Shown: in pieces, positions 15,036 through 26,954 of the stretch
Position numbering within the stretch: the stretch's first letter is position 1
Layout: each line of letters starts with the position of its first letter
Source of the DNA: Loxodes magnus
Lineage: Eukaryota > Ciliophora > Karyorelictea > Loxodida > Loxodidae
Direction of reading: 5' to 3'
DNA: 64,000 nt
Assembly (NCBI GenBank): GCA_946699065.1
Contig: CAMPDV010000014.1
Span: forward strand, 1-64,000
Notes under the pieces: generated by a model
What the model was told of the DNA's origin: nothing
The model's database searches: none
The model's input: the letters and a program-made list of their open reading frames with translations, nothing else
Position numbers and translations under genes: made by a program

Positions 15036-15320
15036 CGTTTCGGACTGCAACTTCTTCTCATTTTACGATCCCAACACTGGCTTTATGGGATATTGGGGAT
15101 ATCCTGTTGCTTTCGAAAAGCAGCTTCCAGTAGCTCCATCGCTATTGGCAGCCATGCTTCAACCCCCTACCAGGAGTGGATAATCAAGAGGTATGCTTTT
15201 CCTTGCAAAGGTTGACTTTGACCATGGACTTTTTCACTTCGTTAAAGGAGCTTGTTCCTATCTATAAAACCAGAAAGTATGATTCAGAAGGTCAATCTCA
15301 GCTCCCACCTTTTTAATTAT
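15036..15320 (+). mobile_element. SINE-like element, copy 1 (diverged)
   Basis: About 285 bp of GC-richer sequence matching the copies at 20,438 and 42,828. It begins near GTTTCGGACTGCAAC and ends CAGCTCCCACCTTTTTAATT, a T run like a Pol III terminator. This is the most diverged of the three copies (for example CTTCTTCTCATTTTACGATC against CTTCTTGCAGTTTAACGACC), and I see no clear target-site duplication. The element is rich in short inverted repeats, including GCTTTCGAAAAGC. No tRNA, 5S or 7SL source could be recognised by eye. It lies a few hundred bases from the satellite edge. Confidence 0.75.
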
Positions 15321-15556
15321 CATTTCTTACTTTTCTTAGCATATTTTTATTTTATTTATTTTATCATTATTTTTGAAATATTTCTTCTTAGTAGATTTTT
15401 TTTTTTTTTATTTCAAGATCTTTTTCTATTTTATTAACTCTAAAAATCAAAAAATTTTTCATTACCCAAAAATCAAAAAAATTATCACAACTCAATTCAA
15501 AAAAAAAATAGCACAACCCAAAATCAAAAATTATATCCTTCATTATTTTTAATCCC

Positions 15557-15735
15557 ATTTTTTCTCAAAACCCTTTTATATTTTGAAACTTTTTTTAGAA
15601 AATTTGTTCCTTTCTCACCTTTATCTATCCCGATTTCCCCCAGTTTGTTCCGTACGAAAAAAGTCTTGCAGTGTAAAAAGCTGAGCAAAAAAACAAAATT
15701 AAATTTTTCACGATTTAATGCTTTAAATACTCTTA
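15557..15735. repeat. Diverged direct repeat flanking the minisatellite, left copy
   Basis: This sequence is repeated at 16,472-16,640 on the other side of the minisatellite. Shared blocks include CCCCCAG.TTGTTCCGT, AGTGTAAAA.GCTGAGCAAA and TTTTTCACGATTT. The two copies differ at many positions and by small indels, so the duplication is old. It is not recognised as part of any gene or known element. Confidence 0.7.
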
Positions 15736-15865
15736 TTCGCCTTTCATTTAGCTCTAAAAATCAAAAAAAATACCAAAACCCAATTCTTAAAATTTTTATC
15801 ATGCACCAAAATCTAAAATTTTCAAATCAAAAAAAAACAAAAACTTTCAAAACCAAAACTTAAAT

Positions 15866-16444
15866 CTTTAAAACAAAATCAAAAATTTCAAAACCAAAAT
15901 CAAAAATTTCAAAACCTAAATCAAAAAATTTCAAAACCAAAATAAAATTTCAAACCAAAATCAAAAATTTCAAAACCAAAATCAAAAATTTCAAAACCAA
16001 AATCAAAAATTTCAAAACCAAAATCAAAAATTTCAAAACCTAAATCAAAAAATTTCAAAACCAAAATCAAAAATTTCGAAACCAAAATCAAAAATTTCAA
16101 ACCAAAATCAAAAATTTCAAAACCAAAATCAAAAATTTCAAAACCAAAATCAAAAATTTCAAAACCTAAATCAAAAAATTTCAAAACCAAAATAAAATTT
16201 CAAACCAAAATCAAAAATTTCAAAACCAAAATCAAAAATTTCAAAACCAAAATCAAAAATTTCAAAACCAAAATCAAAAATTTCAAAACCTAAATCAAAA
16301 AATTTCAAAACCAAAATAAAATTTCAAACCAAAATCAAAAATTTCAAAACCAAAATCAAAAATTTCAAAACCAAAATCAAAAATTTCAAACAAAATCAAA
16401 AATTTCAAAACCAAAATCAAAAATTTCAAAACCAAAATCAAAAA
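15866..16444. repeat. 21-bp minisatellite
   Basis: More than 25 tandem copies of a unit close to CAAAACCAAAATCAAAAATTT. Some units carry a TAAATC variant or lose a CC, and the same order of variants recurs about every 150-300 bp, which suggests that multi-unit blocks were duplicated. On the minus strand it reads as a Phe/Ile/Leu/Asp/Gly low-complexity frame with no support as a protein. Confidence 0.95.
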
Positions 16445-16471
16445 AAATAGTCTCAAATTTTTTATTCCCAT

Positions 16472-16640
16472 TTTTTTCAAAAACCTTTTATACTTTAAAA
16501 ATTGTTCTTGAAAAAAAATATTCCTTTCTGACCCTCTACTTATCCCGAATTCCCCCAGCTTGTTCCGTCCCAACTCAGCCCTATAGTGTAAAACGCTGAG
16601 CAAAAAAAGGCTTTGACGTTTTTCACGATTTCAGGGCTTC
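16472..16640. repeat. Diverged direct repeat flanking the minisatellite, right copy
   Basis: Partner of 15,557-15,735. Both copies run in the same direction, so the minisatellite lies between direct repeats, as expected if it expanded inside a duplicated segment or inside a long-terminal-repeat-like structure. Confidence 0.7.
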
Positions 16641-16775
16641 TATCTCATACAAATTTAATCTGCTGCACATTAAATGCAGTATTCTACTTTTTTCCTATCG
16701 GAAAATTACTTTGTGCAACTTAAAAATTATAACGAACGTAATTAAATTTTATAACAAATTTAAAAAAAACTTCGC

Positions 16776-17045
16776 GCTATCACGTAACTCAAAAAAATTC
16801 TAAGACTATAATATAAAATTAAAAAATTTTTAGCTCTAGTACATAACTCAAAAATTTTTCTAACACTAGAAAAATTTAGAACTTTTTGCTCTAGTATATA
16901 CCTCAAAAATTTTTCTGACACTAGAAAATTTAAAAATTTTTTAGTTAAGTACTTACTTCAAAAATTTTTCCTAGCATCGAAAAAATTTAAGATTTTATTT
17001 GCTCTAGTACATACTTCGAAAATTTTTTAACATTTTAAAATTATT
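16776..17045. repeat. About 57-bp imperfect tandem repeat, 5 units
   Basis: Five units share a core of CTCTAGTACATA followed by CTCAAAAATTTTTC, then an ACACTAGAAAAATTT-like block that forms an imperfect inverted repeat around AAATTTTT. Units differ by 10-30 percent. The block lies just downstream of the stop of the minus-strand WD40 gene, separated by about 240 bp of AT-rich DNA. Confidence 0.8.
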
Positions 17046-17288
17046 AGTTACTCTAACACTTTATTTTAAAATTAAATTAAAAAAAATATTAATAAAAAGA
17101 CTTAGAAAAAATACAAAATCTTACAATTTTTTTTCTTTAAATAAAATAATAATAATAATAATAAGAATAATATAATTTATTAGAATAAAGACTTAGAAAA
17201 TTTTAATATTCTTAAATGTAAAATTAATTAGTTTAAATAGTTTAAAATCAAATAGATCACTTGATGTATCTCTACTTGTCCTCCACAC

Positions 17289-19586
17289 TCATTGTAGTAT
17301 TAGCCATTACGCAAGTCTAAAATTATAGACCATAGTCTGCATATACTTTGTTCCAGTCAGTCTACTAAATAGTTAATTGAATGTTAAATTTGAACTTACT
17401 TATTATTAGTTATTAGTTTCTACTTAATTCAATATCCTTCCTAAGTTCCATCTTCTAAAGTTGTAATCACTTGATTAATTTCCAAATATACTTCCGTTAC
17501 TCGATACTAACCATTAGTTGTCCCTTGATAATGATAAACTACCAACACTGTCCGTATGACCCAATAGTACACAGATACATTCTCCATTATTGATGTTTCA
17601 TATTCTTATTGACTTGTCATATGATCCAGATAAGATATACTTGTTGTTACTCGAGAATATTACCGAATAGACATAAGATGAGTGTCCCGATAAGATTTTG
17701 GTACATTATTATGTTCTTGAGTTCCATAAACGAATAGTTTTGTCAACCGATCCAGATATGATGTAAGTGGAATCACTAGATATAGTCACTGATCATACAG
17801 AATCTGTGTGACCACTCATGGTCTTACAGGTACCGGTCTTGACGTCCCATAGTCTCACCGTATTATCATCACTTCCCGATACGATGAACTCTGAATCACT
17901 GGATATAGCCACAGAGAATACAGAATATGTGTGACCACTCATGGTCTTACAGGTACCTGTCTTGATATTGTAAAGTCTAAGAGTAGTATCTGCACTTCCC
18001 GATACGATGAACTCTGAATCACTGGATATAGCCACAGCACATACATAATTAGTGTGACCACTCATGGTCTTACAGGTACCTGTCTTGACGTCCCATAGTC
18101 TCACCGTCTTATCATAACTTCCCGATACGATGAACTCTGAATCACTGGATATAGCCACAGCATATACATAATGTGTGTGACCACTCATGGTCTTACAGGT
18201 ACCTTCAGCTATGTTGTAGAGTCTAAGAGTATTATCATATGATCCAGAAAGGATTAAATTAGCGTCTGAGGAGATGGCAACCGAAGTGACTGAGTCTGAG
18301 TGTCCAGTGAATATGTGTGGGTGTTCAGTTATGATGGATGAGAGGTTAGAGTTTGAGAGGTCACAGTTGATGAACTTGGTGTTACGGATGTTAGCAGATG
18401 AGAGATTAGCGTTTTAGAAGTTACAGTTGGTGAAGGTGTTGTCAGAGAGATCAGAGTTAGTTAAGTCAAGGTTTGTGAAGTTTTAATTGCTGAAATTGTA
18501 GTTCATGTAATTTAGAATTGTTAAAGTGTTCGATGCTACTTATGATACTCCCTGTTGAGATCTGCATAACTAGGTTATTTGATTCAACTTGCCATGCGTT
18601 TATTCGTCAGCTATTTATGGTAATTTTAACAAAATTTAAGCTTATTAACTTAATCCTGTCTTACTTAAAAGACTTTACTGTAACATTAATATATTTACAT
18701 TTTCATGTTTTATCTTATTTAAGAACTATACTAAATTGTCAAATGTTAAATTCGGAAAATCATAGCTAACGTAATTGCTCACTTTTTAATACTCTTGATT
18801 TTAAGTTTAGATTTACAGTTTTGACTAAATTGCTTTTTTTGAAACTTAATTAAGCTCATTTATTACATTTACTTGATTGAAAAAACTTTATATTAATTAC
18901 TCTGCTTTGTTCATATTTAATTGCTAACCATCAGATTTCTCACTTATATAACTGAAAACTTTGAAAATACATGATTGAATAATAAATCTTATGCTTTAAA
19001 CGTCCAATTATTAACTTTAATCTCTCTTTAACTCATCGATCTCTATCAAAATTTATTTAAACTGTAATTAAACTTAACTATTTTGTCCTTAAAGTTATTA
19101 CTACTAAAATTAATTTACTACTTGAAGCTTATTCAGACGCTACATTAAATTTTGGATTTTATTATTAGTATCAGAAAATTATTTTAATAACATTTTTAAT
19201 ACTTGTTGAACTGACAATGCCTATATACTCTTTAATAATTAGGAACTTTCCTATATTACTTCTTTAATCATATTATAGTAATTCTATTTTTGAATTTACT
19301 ATTACTATAACCATTTGTATTATTCTTTCATCTATAATTATTCGGAGATTTACTCTTAAATATTTGGTATTTCTTACTGAATTCGAAACTAAGCTACTTA
19401 TCCTTATAATTATTCAGGCTGTATGTTGTAAACTTGTTAATGCTTTATACATTCAATTTTCTAAGTAAACTAAAAAACATTTTTAAGACATTTCAGACAT
19501 GAAAAACATCCACAAGGTAATCTTTTATATAATCTTTTGTCTTAATTGAATTGCTTTTTACAGTTTGGACACTGATTGCTATCCAT
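17289..19586 (-). CDS. RING / coiled-coil / pentapeptide / WD40 protein, candidate E3 ubiquitin ligase
   Basis: The gene encodes 765 residues with TAA/TAG as Gln and internal TGA as Trp, from ATG at 19,586 to TGA at 17,289. Residues 6-50 form a RING-like finger: CPNCKKQF, then PCGCFSCLKCL, then ECIKH, a C3HC4-type order with Cys at one usual His position. Residues 50-260 are Gln/Leu-rich and coiled-coil-like. Residues 361-419 contain pentapeptide-type repeats (NLDLTNSDLSDNTF, NANLSSANIR). Residues 420-760 hold seven WD40 blades, one full propeller (SGHT, SGSYDKTVRLWD). TGA stands for the Trp in SVWSV and in RIWNI. Blades 2-5 are nearly identical 126-bp units, so they duplicated recently. RING plus coiled coil plus WD40 is the order of COP1-type ligases; the pentapeptide block is not, so orthology is not claimed. 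The cytosolic or nuclear ligase role is inference. Confidence 0.85.
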
Positions 19587-20169
19587 TTATAAAGATTAAA
19601 AATAAATTTAGTATATAGAAACTAATTATATTGAAATAAAGATTGATAAAATATAATTATTATTTAAAAATAAAATAAAATAACTACATAAAAGATATTC
19701 TAAATATTTTAGTATTTTTAATTAAAAATATATTTAAAAATATAAATAGCAAAACAGTAAAAATAACAAATCAAAATTAATATATATAAATACATGCGTT
19801 TTCTGAACAAATTTAATTTAAGAAAATAAAATACTTAGCTAATAGAAAGAAAAATGTATTTCATAATGACTATAAATTAAAGATTTCCGTACAAGAACTA
19901 ATAAAAAAAATAATAATTATTATTTAAATTGAACAACTAATAACTAACAAAAAAATTACAAGTCAATTAATATAAGAAAAAAATATTTGTATATACATTC
20001 CTCAAAAAAATGCTTAAAAAAAATATATAAAAAAATGGTGAATTAAATAAAATTTAAAAATTATATATGAATTAAAAAAAAGTTTGATAAAATAATTTTT
20101 TCTAAAAATCATAAAATATTAGAGATAACATGAAATATACTTACATTCACATCTTTTTATAAAAAATAA
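19587..20169. other. AT-rich intergenic region upstream of the WD40 gene
   Basis: Very AT-rich, with long A/T runs and no coding composition on either strand. It should contain the minus-strand gene's promoter close to 19,590, but no defined promoter element is visible. Confidence 0.5.
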
Positions 20170-22850
20170 TAAAATAAAAATTATTTAAAGAATTATGAGC
20201 GCCTCGTAGGTGCGTAGCTTTTTCCTTATCACAATATATGTCTATTTTTTCAAGTAAACCTTCATATAATAGAAATTCTTCTTTTATTTGATACATATCT
20301 TCCTTATTTTCCTCTATATTAGCTCTTGTTCTTCTTTCTTCTATCTATCTACGCTTTATTATATCTTTATTGCAAGCTTAATTTATTTTTTCTTACATAT
20401 CTTACTAATTTTCATTTCTAATTCTTTTGTTCTTAATTTTAGACTTAAAGAGTTTTTGGACTGCAACTTCTTGCAGTTTAACGACCCCAACATTCCCTTC
20501 ATGGGATAAGGGGGATATCCTGTTGCTTTCGAAAAGCAGCTGCCAGGGAGCTTCATCGCTATGGGCAGCCAGGCTTCAAGCCCCTACCATGAGTGGATAA
20601 TCAAAAGGAAGGCGTTCCCTTGCAAAGGTTGACTTTGACCAGGGACTTTCTCAGCGACAGGAAAGGAACTTGTTCCTAGTCATAAAACCGGAAAGTATGA
20701 TTCAGAAGGTCAATCACAGCTCCCATCATCTTTTTAATTATAATAATTCTTTTGTTCTTAATCAAGCTTTAATAAACTCATAAAAATTATCCTTTTCCTG
20801 CTCTTTAGTCTTTTCCTATTTCTTTTTTCATTCAATTTTCTTTTCTATATATCCTATTTTCCTTTTTTTCTAATATATCTTTGATATAATATTTTATTAT
20901 CAAGTCAGCTTTAGCTCTTTTTTACTTTTCTTAGGTTCTAATGAATTTCTCGAATTTGGCCGTTCCTCATATTATATCAAATAGTTCCATTCCTTATCTC
21001 TCTACTCCTATTGCTCTAAAATTTCAGATACATTATTATCTTCCTTCTTTGTTTTCTGGACAGCTTTATATGTTATGCCTTTCATGTTCTCTTGCATTGT
21101 TACAGAAAGGGAATTAACTTGTCATAACTAGGTGTCTTTCTTTTAAGCAATCCTAGCTCCCATTACATCTTGTTCTTATTCTAAAAAATGTAGCATATTT
21201 CTTCTTTTCTTTTTTATTATATCTCAGGTAGTTGGGTGATCCTACTAAATATTCATCAAATCATGTCCTTCTATATTGTAATGTTATTATCATTTACTCC
21301 ATTCTTTCTCTATCTTCTAGTATACTCTATATTCTCATATTGCATGATTAATGTTTTTCTTTCCTTTTTAATTGTTATTACCATCATCTATAAATATTTC
21401 TTTGTCCTCAATTTTTAATTCTAATTTTATTGCCATGCAATAATATTCAAATATAAAGTTCTCTTCTTTACTTATATATAACATTAATCAGACTACTGTT
21501 TTTTTCTTAGTTACCTGTTAATTTGCCTCTTAATCTCAACGTTTTTTGTCTTAGGTAATGTTTAAATTTCATAAAATACAATTCATTGTAACATCTCATT
21601 TTGCACTTAAAAAAGTCATCTATGATTGTTAGTAAATATCTTCTCTATATTATTTCTAATTACTCCATCTCTTATTTCCTACAAATTATTAGCAATATGG
21701 GATCACTTCTGTCCCATAACTGAAAACTGAGCTTACGAAGGTTTTTATCTTCATTTCTGCATTATATGGTGTTAATCCCCTATTAATTGTTATTTTTCCC
21801 AATATTCATGTTTACATTTTTTATGCTGCTTCTAGTCTATTCTCAATGTGTTTTTTCAAAACTGATGTTCTCTTCTATTATATTACCTAGGTACTAAAAG
21901 GTCGTTACTCTTTCGATCCTTAAATTTCCCACCTCGATAGTATTTCCAATATTTTCCCAGTTACTATTTTCTGCTGATTTTCATATCATTCATTTTTTTA
22001 TCTGCTATTTCCAATTTGTACTTTTCTGCCCAATAGATTAAATTTTTGATTACTTCCTCTAATTATTACCATTCTCTTATTAAGGTTAAGTCATCTGCGT
22101 ATACAAAACATCCTGTATATATTTCTTATGTTCATCCCTCTTTATTTTTATAGTCTATCGTGATTCCTTCTTTTAATCTTCCAAGCTATGGAGAAGTCTT
22201 GCTATTATCAAGTTAAATAGTCTTGGCGACGTTATACTTCCCTTTTTTAACCCTTTATTTGTTGTGAATAATTTTGCTATTTAATCATTGATTTTCAGTT
22301 TAATTTCTTCTTCACAGTAGAAGTTTGCTAGAAGTTTAATTATCTATTCAGGTATTTTTAGATCATTTAGGATTTATCATATATCCTTTCTTTGCACTAA
22401 GTCAGAAGCTTTCTTAATATCAATAAATATTACAAATAAATCTTTTTTGTTCCGCAATGACTATTCCTATACTGTTCTTAGAATGAAAATTTATAGTGCG
22501 CATGATTTTCCTTGTTTGAAACCAGGTTAGTATTCGCTTTCATCATTATGAAGATATCCTTACAACTGCTAGAAAATTTAGGCATCTACAATTTTTAATA
22601 TATTAATACTATGTATTATTAAATCATCTCCTAAAGTATTAATCCCTTTTAAATCATCTTAGCTATCATTTTGCAAGTTACTTCTATTAAGTTTTTCTCG
22701 CCTGCTAAAATTGTTCTTGCTTATATTTCATCAGGTCCTGCTGCTTTTCATATACCAATTAGTTAATGTTTTCTCAAATTTTATATTCTTTTACCACTGT
22801 TTTTTTCTTGTTTAAGAATTTAGTTGGTAACATATTATCGCCAATTCTAA
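20170..22850 (-). mobile_element. LINE A: non-LTR retrotransposon fragment (YADD family), RT to 3' end
   Basis: Minus-strand ORF2 remnant, readable with the reassigned code. Near 22,740 lies KAAGPDE, the start of the RT domain; near 22,400 FIDIKKASDLV (RT motif A, with Ser for Phe); near 22,090 YADD (motif C) followed by LTLI. The C-terminal tail near 20,900 (IIKYYIKDILEKK) matches the tail of LINE B (IVKDYIKQILEKR). The element is 5'-truncated: endonuclease and linker are missing, and the sequence starts about where LINE B begins. A SINE copy is inserted in its 3' part. Beyond the SINE, 20,418-20,170 still reads as a charged helical tail and ends at a GC-rich patch. Frame damage suggests it is dead. 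Confidence 0.8.
20438..20743 (+). mobile_element. SINE-like element, copy 2, with perfect 19-bp TSD
   Basis: About 306 bp, from TTTAGACTTAAAGAGTTTTT to CATCATCTTTTTAATTATAA. It is bounded by the identical 19-mer TAATTCTTTTGTTCTTAAT at 20,419-20,437 and 20,744-20,762, the signature of target-primed insertion. It is about 93 percent identical by eye to copy 3 and contains perfect hairpins such as CTGCAACTTCTTGCAG and GCTTTCGAAAAGC. The T5 run at the 3' end fits Pol III termination, but no clear A and B boxes were found. It interrupts the 3' region of LINE A and so is younger than it. Confidence 0.88.
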
Positions 22851-22859
22851 AATTAAAAA

Positions 22860-25800
22860 AATATCGAAAATAAGAATGATATTATTTTAAAAGTAAATCA
22901 TCTATAGTACAGAACCAGTAGTAAAGAAAGCTTAATAAAAAATTAGAAAAGATGATCAACTTTGCCTTCTAACAGCAGAAAAGATAACAGGAGATATAAC
23001 AAAATAAACTATTAATGCCAAAAAAATAGTGAGAATAGAGTTACATGTACAAAAACTGTCATATACCCAAAAATATACAAAACTAAATTAAATGGCAAAA
23101 ACGAGATAAAGCAAACAATAAGTTCCAAAATAGCAACAAAAACTTGAACGTTTTTGATTCGAAACATTAAAACAAAATAATGCAAAAGTAGAAGACAACA
23201 AACTACAAAGTACAGAAGTAACTCAATAATAAGAAGAGGTAGAATAGCTAATATAGAATGAACTAAACATAGGCACAGCAAATGTTAGAGGAATTAGATC
23301 AAATAAAGAAGAACTCAATAAATTCTTGCGAAATAAAAAAATATATATAATGGGCTTTTAAGAAATTTTGGTGAGTCAAATCGCAAATATGCATGCATAT
23401 ATTGGTACAGAGCCTTTATAAAGCCAGATACCAAAAATAGCAAAGGAGTAGCATTTTACATAAAGGAAGAAATTATAAGCAGAATTAAGGAATTAAATGT
23501 AAGCGCCTAGATTAAATAATGCTTTTTAATGGAGGAAAAATACTAGGATTAACTCTAGACAATAATATAACAATTATAAATTTATATGCGCCTACAACAT
23601 TAAATCCAGAACAACTACCCTCCTTTCTATGAATACTTAAGGCAGTTCATATTGGAAGCATGCAACTAAGGGTTAAGAATACTAATACTAGGCTACTTTA
23701 ATCCCCATATTCCTAAGTGCATGCCCTTAAAATTAAACAACGTAGGAATATAATTACTGAATAAAATGAATGATTTTAAACTTTAATGCTAAGACCCAAT
23801 AAATGATCAAACATATATCTAGAGTCGTTGAGGAAAATTTAAAATAGACTACTTCCTAACAGATAAATTTATCAGTCCCAACGTAAAAAAATAAATTCTA
23901 CTAATAATGACTGTTAGGAGATCACTAACAGGGAAAATTAATATTGTAAATAATAGAAAAAGGCAGAGTAAGTTTAAAAAAATGTAAATCATACTACCAA
24001 AAATTAAAACTCAAATTAACGTAGGATAATTTTCAAAAATATATTGAGTAAATTAATATTTAGGAATTCGAGGAGCTGGACATTGATACATTCTATAACG
24101 AGTGACAAAGGTGTATTTAGTATGGAGTCTAAGAAGTATGTGGAAACATTGGGAACTAAAAGAGGAAATACAAATACACAGAAGAAATTATAAAACTAAG
24201 AAAACAATTAAAAAAATAAGCAAGCTAAGTAAAAACACTAATCAGACAAAGACAGCAAAATATAAATTAGTCTATTAATTTGAGACAAGAAGCTAAACGA
24301 AAATACAGGATTCAGGAAAGAAAGGAAGAAAAAATCAATTCAATATCTTCCTTGATAATATCAACTTAGGCAATTTAAACGATACCTGAAAAGGAATTAA
24401 AAAATGACTAAAGCAGAGAAAAAACGCAGCATGATCTCTAATAAATGAAGATGATATGCTAAAGTTTAAAGACTGCTGAGAAGAGCTATACAAAAATGTA
24501 AATTAAACTCTCCCTACTTAATTTAAGAATAAAAATATAATACAAATTAGGCTAGAAGAGATAAATAAATGTATAAAGAAGCTATCCCAATGTAAATCTG
24601 CAGGATCAGATGAAATTTATGCAGGGACAATAAGAGCGGGAGGAGAGAAACTTCTTAACTTAACGGCAATTTTAGCAAAGAAAATTATAGAAGCAGGAAT
24701 TATAAGAATAGAATAAAAGAATTCTATGTCATATTACTACATAAAAGGGGAAGCATGCAAGATCCACTAAATTATAGGCCAATTTCTCTCTTAAATCACA
24801 TGCTAAAAATAATAAATATCTGATTGCTTGAACAAATAAGTCCATACTTAAATAGATGTGATGATGAATTATAATATGGCTTTAAGTTAGGCAAATCGTG
24901 CTCATAGTAAGTTTTTAATCTAAAAACAGCACAAAAATTATTGCATTGTAATAACTTAGAAACATTTATTATCTACGCAGACATGAAAAAAGCTTTTGAT
25001 TCGGTAATTAGAGCTGATATATGAAAATTTTTAAATGAAATTAGTGTTTCGGAACAATTAATAAAACTTGCGGCAGAAATGTATCAAGGAAAAGCAATAA
25101 AATAAAAATAAATGACTTAATATCGGATAAATTTAAAACAAGCAAGGGAGTTAAACAAGTTAGCTTATGTTCTCCAAAATTATTTAATGTAACAATAAAT
25201 ATTCTTCTAAAAGAATTAAGATTAAAAAAATAAGAATGTCGATAGGCATGGATACGGAATATTGCACAGTAGAGAGATATCAAGGTGCCTTAGCATATGC
25301 TGATGATATAGTATTACTAGCTCACCTGGACCAACTGCAAGATATGATTTAAACAATCGAGGAATGATTCCAAAAATACAATTTGGAGATAGCAGACAAA
25401 ATTAAATAAATGTTGTGAAATGGAGAAAAAATGCAAAATTAAGAGACGTTATTTATTAACAACATACGAATAGAAAGAGTAAAATAATATAAATACCTAG
25501 GATACTGAATTCAGGAAGACATGTCATACAAAGACATTTGAAATCTAGATTAACTGAAAGTCAAAAAGCCTAAGCATGAATACTAAGTAAACTAACAGCT
25601 TAAAAAGGTATCACACCGCATAATGTAGCAATGATCCTCAAGCCTTTGTTAATTATATATTTGGGTATGGTAGTGAATTACAACATTCATTGAAGAAATG
25701 GTAGGACATGAAATAATAATATGTAAGCTAGAAATCATCTAAAGAAGATCCTTAAGAGCGCTTATAGACAGACCTTTTTGTGTACAAAATGAACTTCTAG

Positions 25801-26950
25801 AATCAGAACTGCAATTTGTGAAATTCCAGTTTTATTTATGACATCGCATGCTACTATTTAGGAGAAAACTTCTACTAAATAATGAAACGACGCTAGACAG
25901 ATGATTGTGCCAACTAGCAAAAAGATATACTTTAACGTTCGAGTCATACTCTTAAAAGGTAATTTGCATACTATAGTTAACAGATAAAAATATCACATAA
26001 GAAAACTTAAGTGGCAATTAGGTTAAAACAATAATAAATGCTGCTATTAAAGCACATAACTGAATATAATCAATAGAACGGATGTAAAATATGTAAACTT
26101 GCTTTAACTACTGTAACTGATGAATGTAATGAAACATATAATCCATCAAATTACTTAAGATATAACAAACATCGAAAACAGGAAATATGTTACATATTCA
26201 GAATGCGTACGGGATGTGTTGGAGTACCGATAATGTTAAAGGAAAGACATCTGATTGATGATGCAATTTGCAAATTCTGGAATATTGGAGTAGAAGACGA
26301 AAATCATATCATAAGCCCATGCGAATAATATATGGAAGAATGAGAAAGAATTGTACAACTTTACCTCAATAACAGGCTAGAACTAATAGATCTACCAAAC
26401 TTTGATCTAATACACATAATATGAGACAGTTATAAATTTGAATACTGAATACGTAGTCAATAAGAAAAAATGAGGTAATAGATAGACTTTATAGTAAAAG
26501 ATTACATTAAATAAATATTAGAAAAAAGGAAGAAAGGATACAGTTAAAGGATTCTACCATATTAAAAAGTAATCGGCAAATATTATAGGTCGGGATCTAA
26601 TGAACATACTTGATTATATAATGAATTAACTAAAACAAGGAAATAAAAATTTAGCAAGGAAGAGCAAGAGGAATTTTAGAGAAAAGTTGAATGAAATCTA
26701 AGATAAGTAAAAAAAGATTAACGGATAGTGAAAATGAATTAAGAACTCAAAGTTAGCGTAAAAAAGTTTCAACTGAGCAGAAGTTATAGTTTATATAGAA
26801 AGATTTAATGTTAGAAATAGACTCGAAATGATCTAATTAAGATTATATGGAACTAATAGAAGAAGAATTAGAGTAATAAGAAGAATATATGCAGGAAATA
26901 GTGGAGCAAGAAGTTTAGTTCAACTATTTTTAGATAAACTAAATAATATA
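22860..26950 (+). mobile_element. LINE B: near full-length ORF2 (APE endonuclease + RT, YADD family)
   Basis: Plus-strand element. The endonuclease domain (about 23,260-23,930) starts at NIGTANVRGIRS, has GFQE where QET is expected, a KGVAFYIKEE segment and KIDYFL near its end. RT begins near 24,595 (KSAGSDE), with motif A YADMKKAFDSV near 24,975 and motif C YADDIVLLA near 25,297. A C-terminal zinc finger, CKFWNIGVEDENHIISPC, is near 26,270, followed by the basic tail IVKDYIKQILEKR. Several frameshifts make it inactive. The last 400 bp are purine-rich with an acidic frame (LIEEELEQQEEY). It lies between LINE C and LINE A, both on the minus strand, and probably inserted into one ancestral element. 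I found no convincing TSD. Confidence 0.8.
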
Positions 26951-26954
26951 AACC

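Noticed and set aside
15921..16603. Long standard-code ORFs on the minus strand across the minisatellite
   Set aside because: They are translations of a 21-bp repeat (FEIFDFG units) with no independent coding evidence.
20438..20743. SINE-like element as a 7SL, 5S rRNA, RNase P or snRNA gene
   Set aside because: None of the conserved blocks I know for those RNAs could be found in either orientation.
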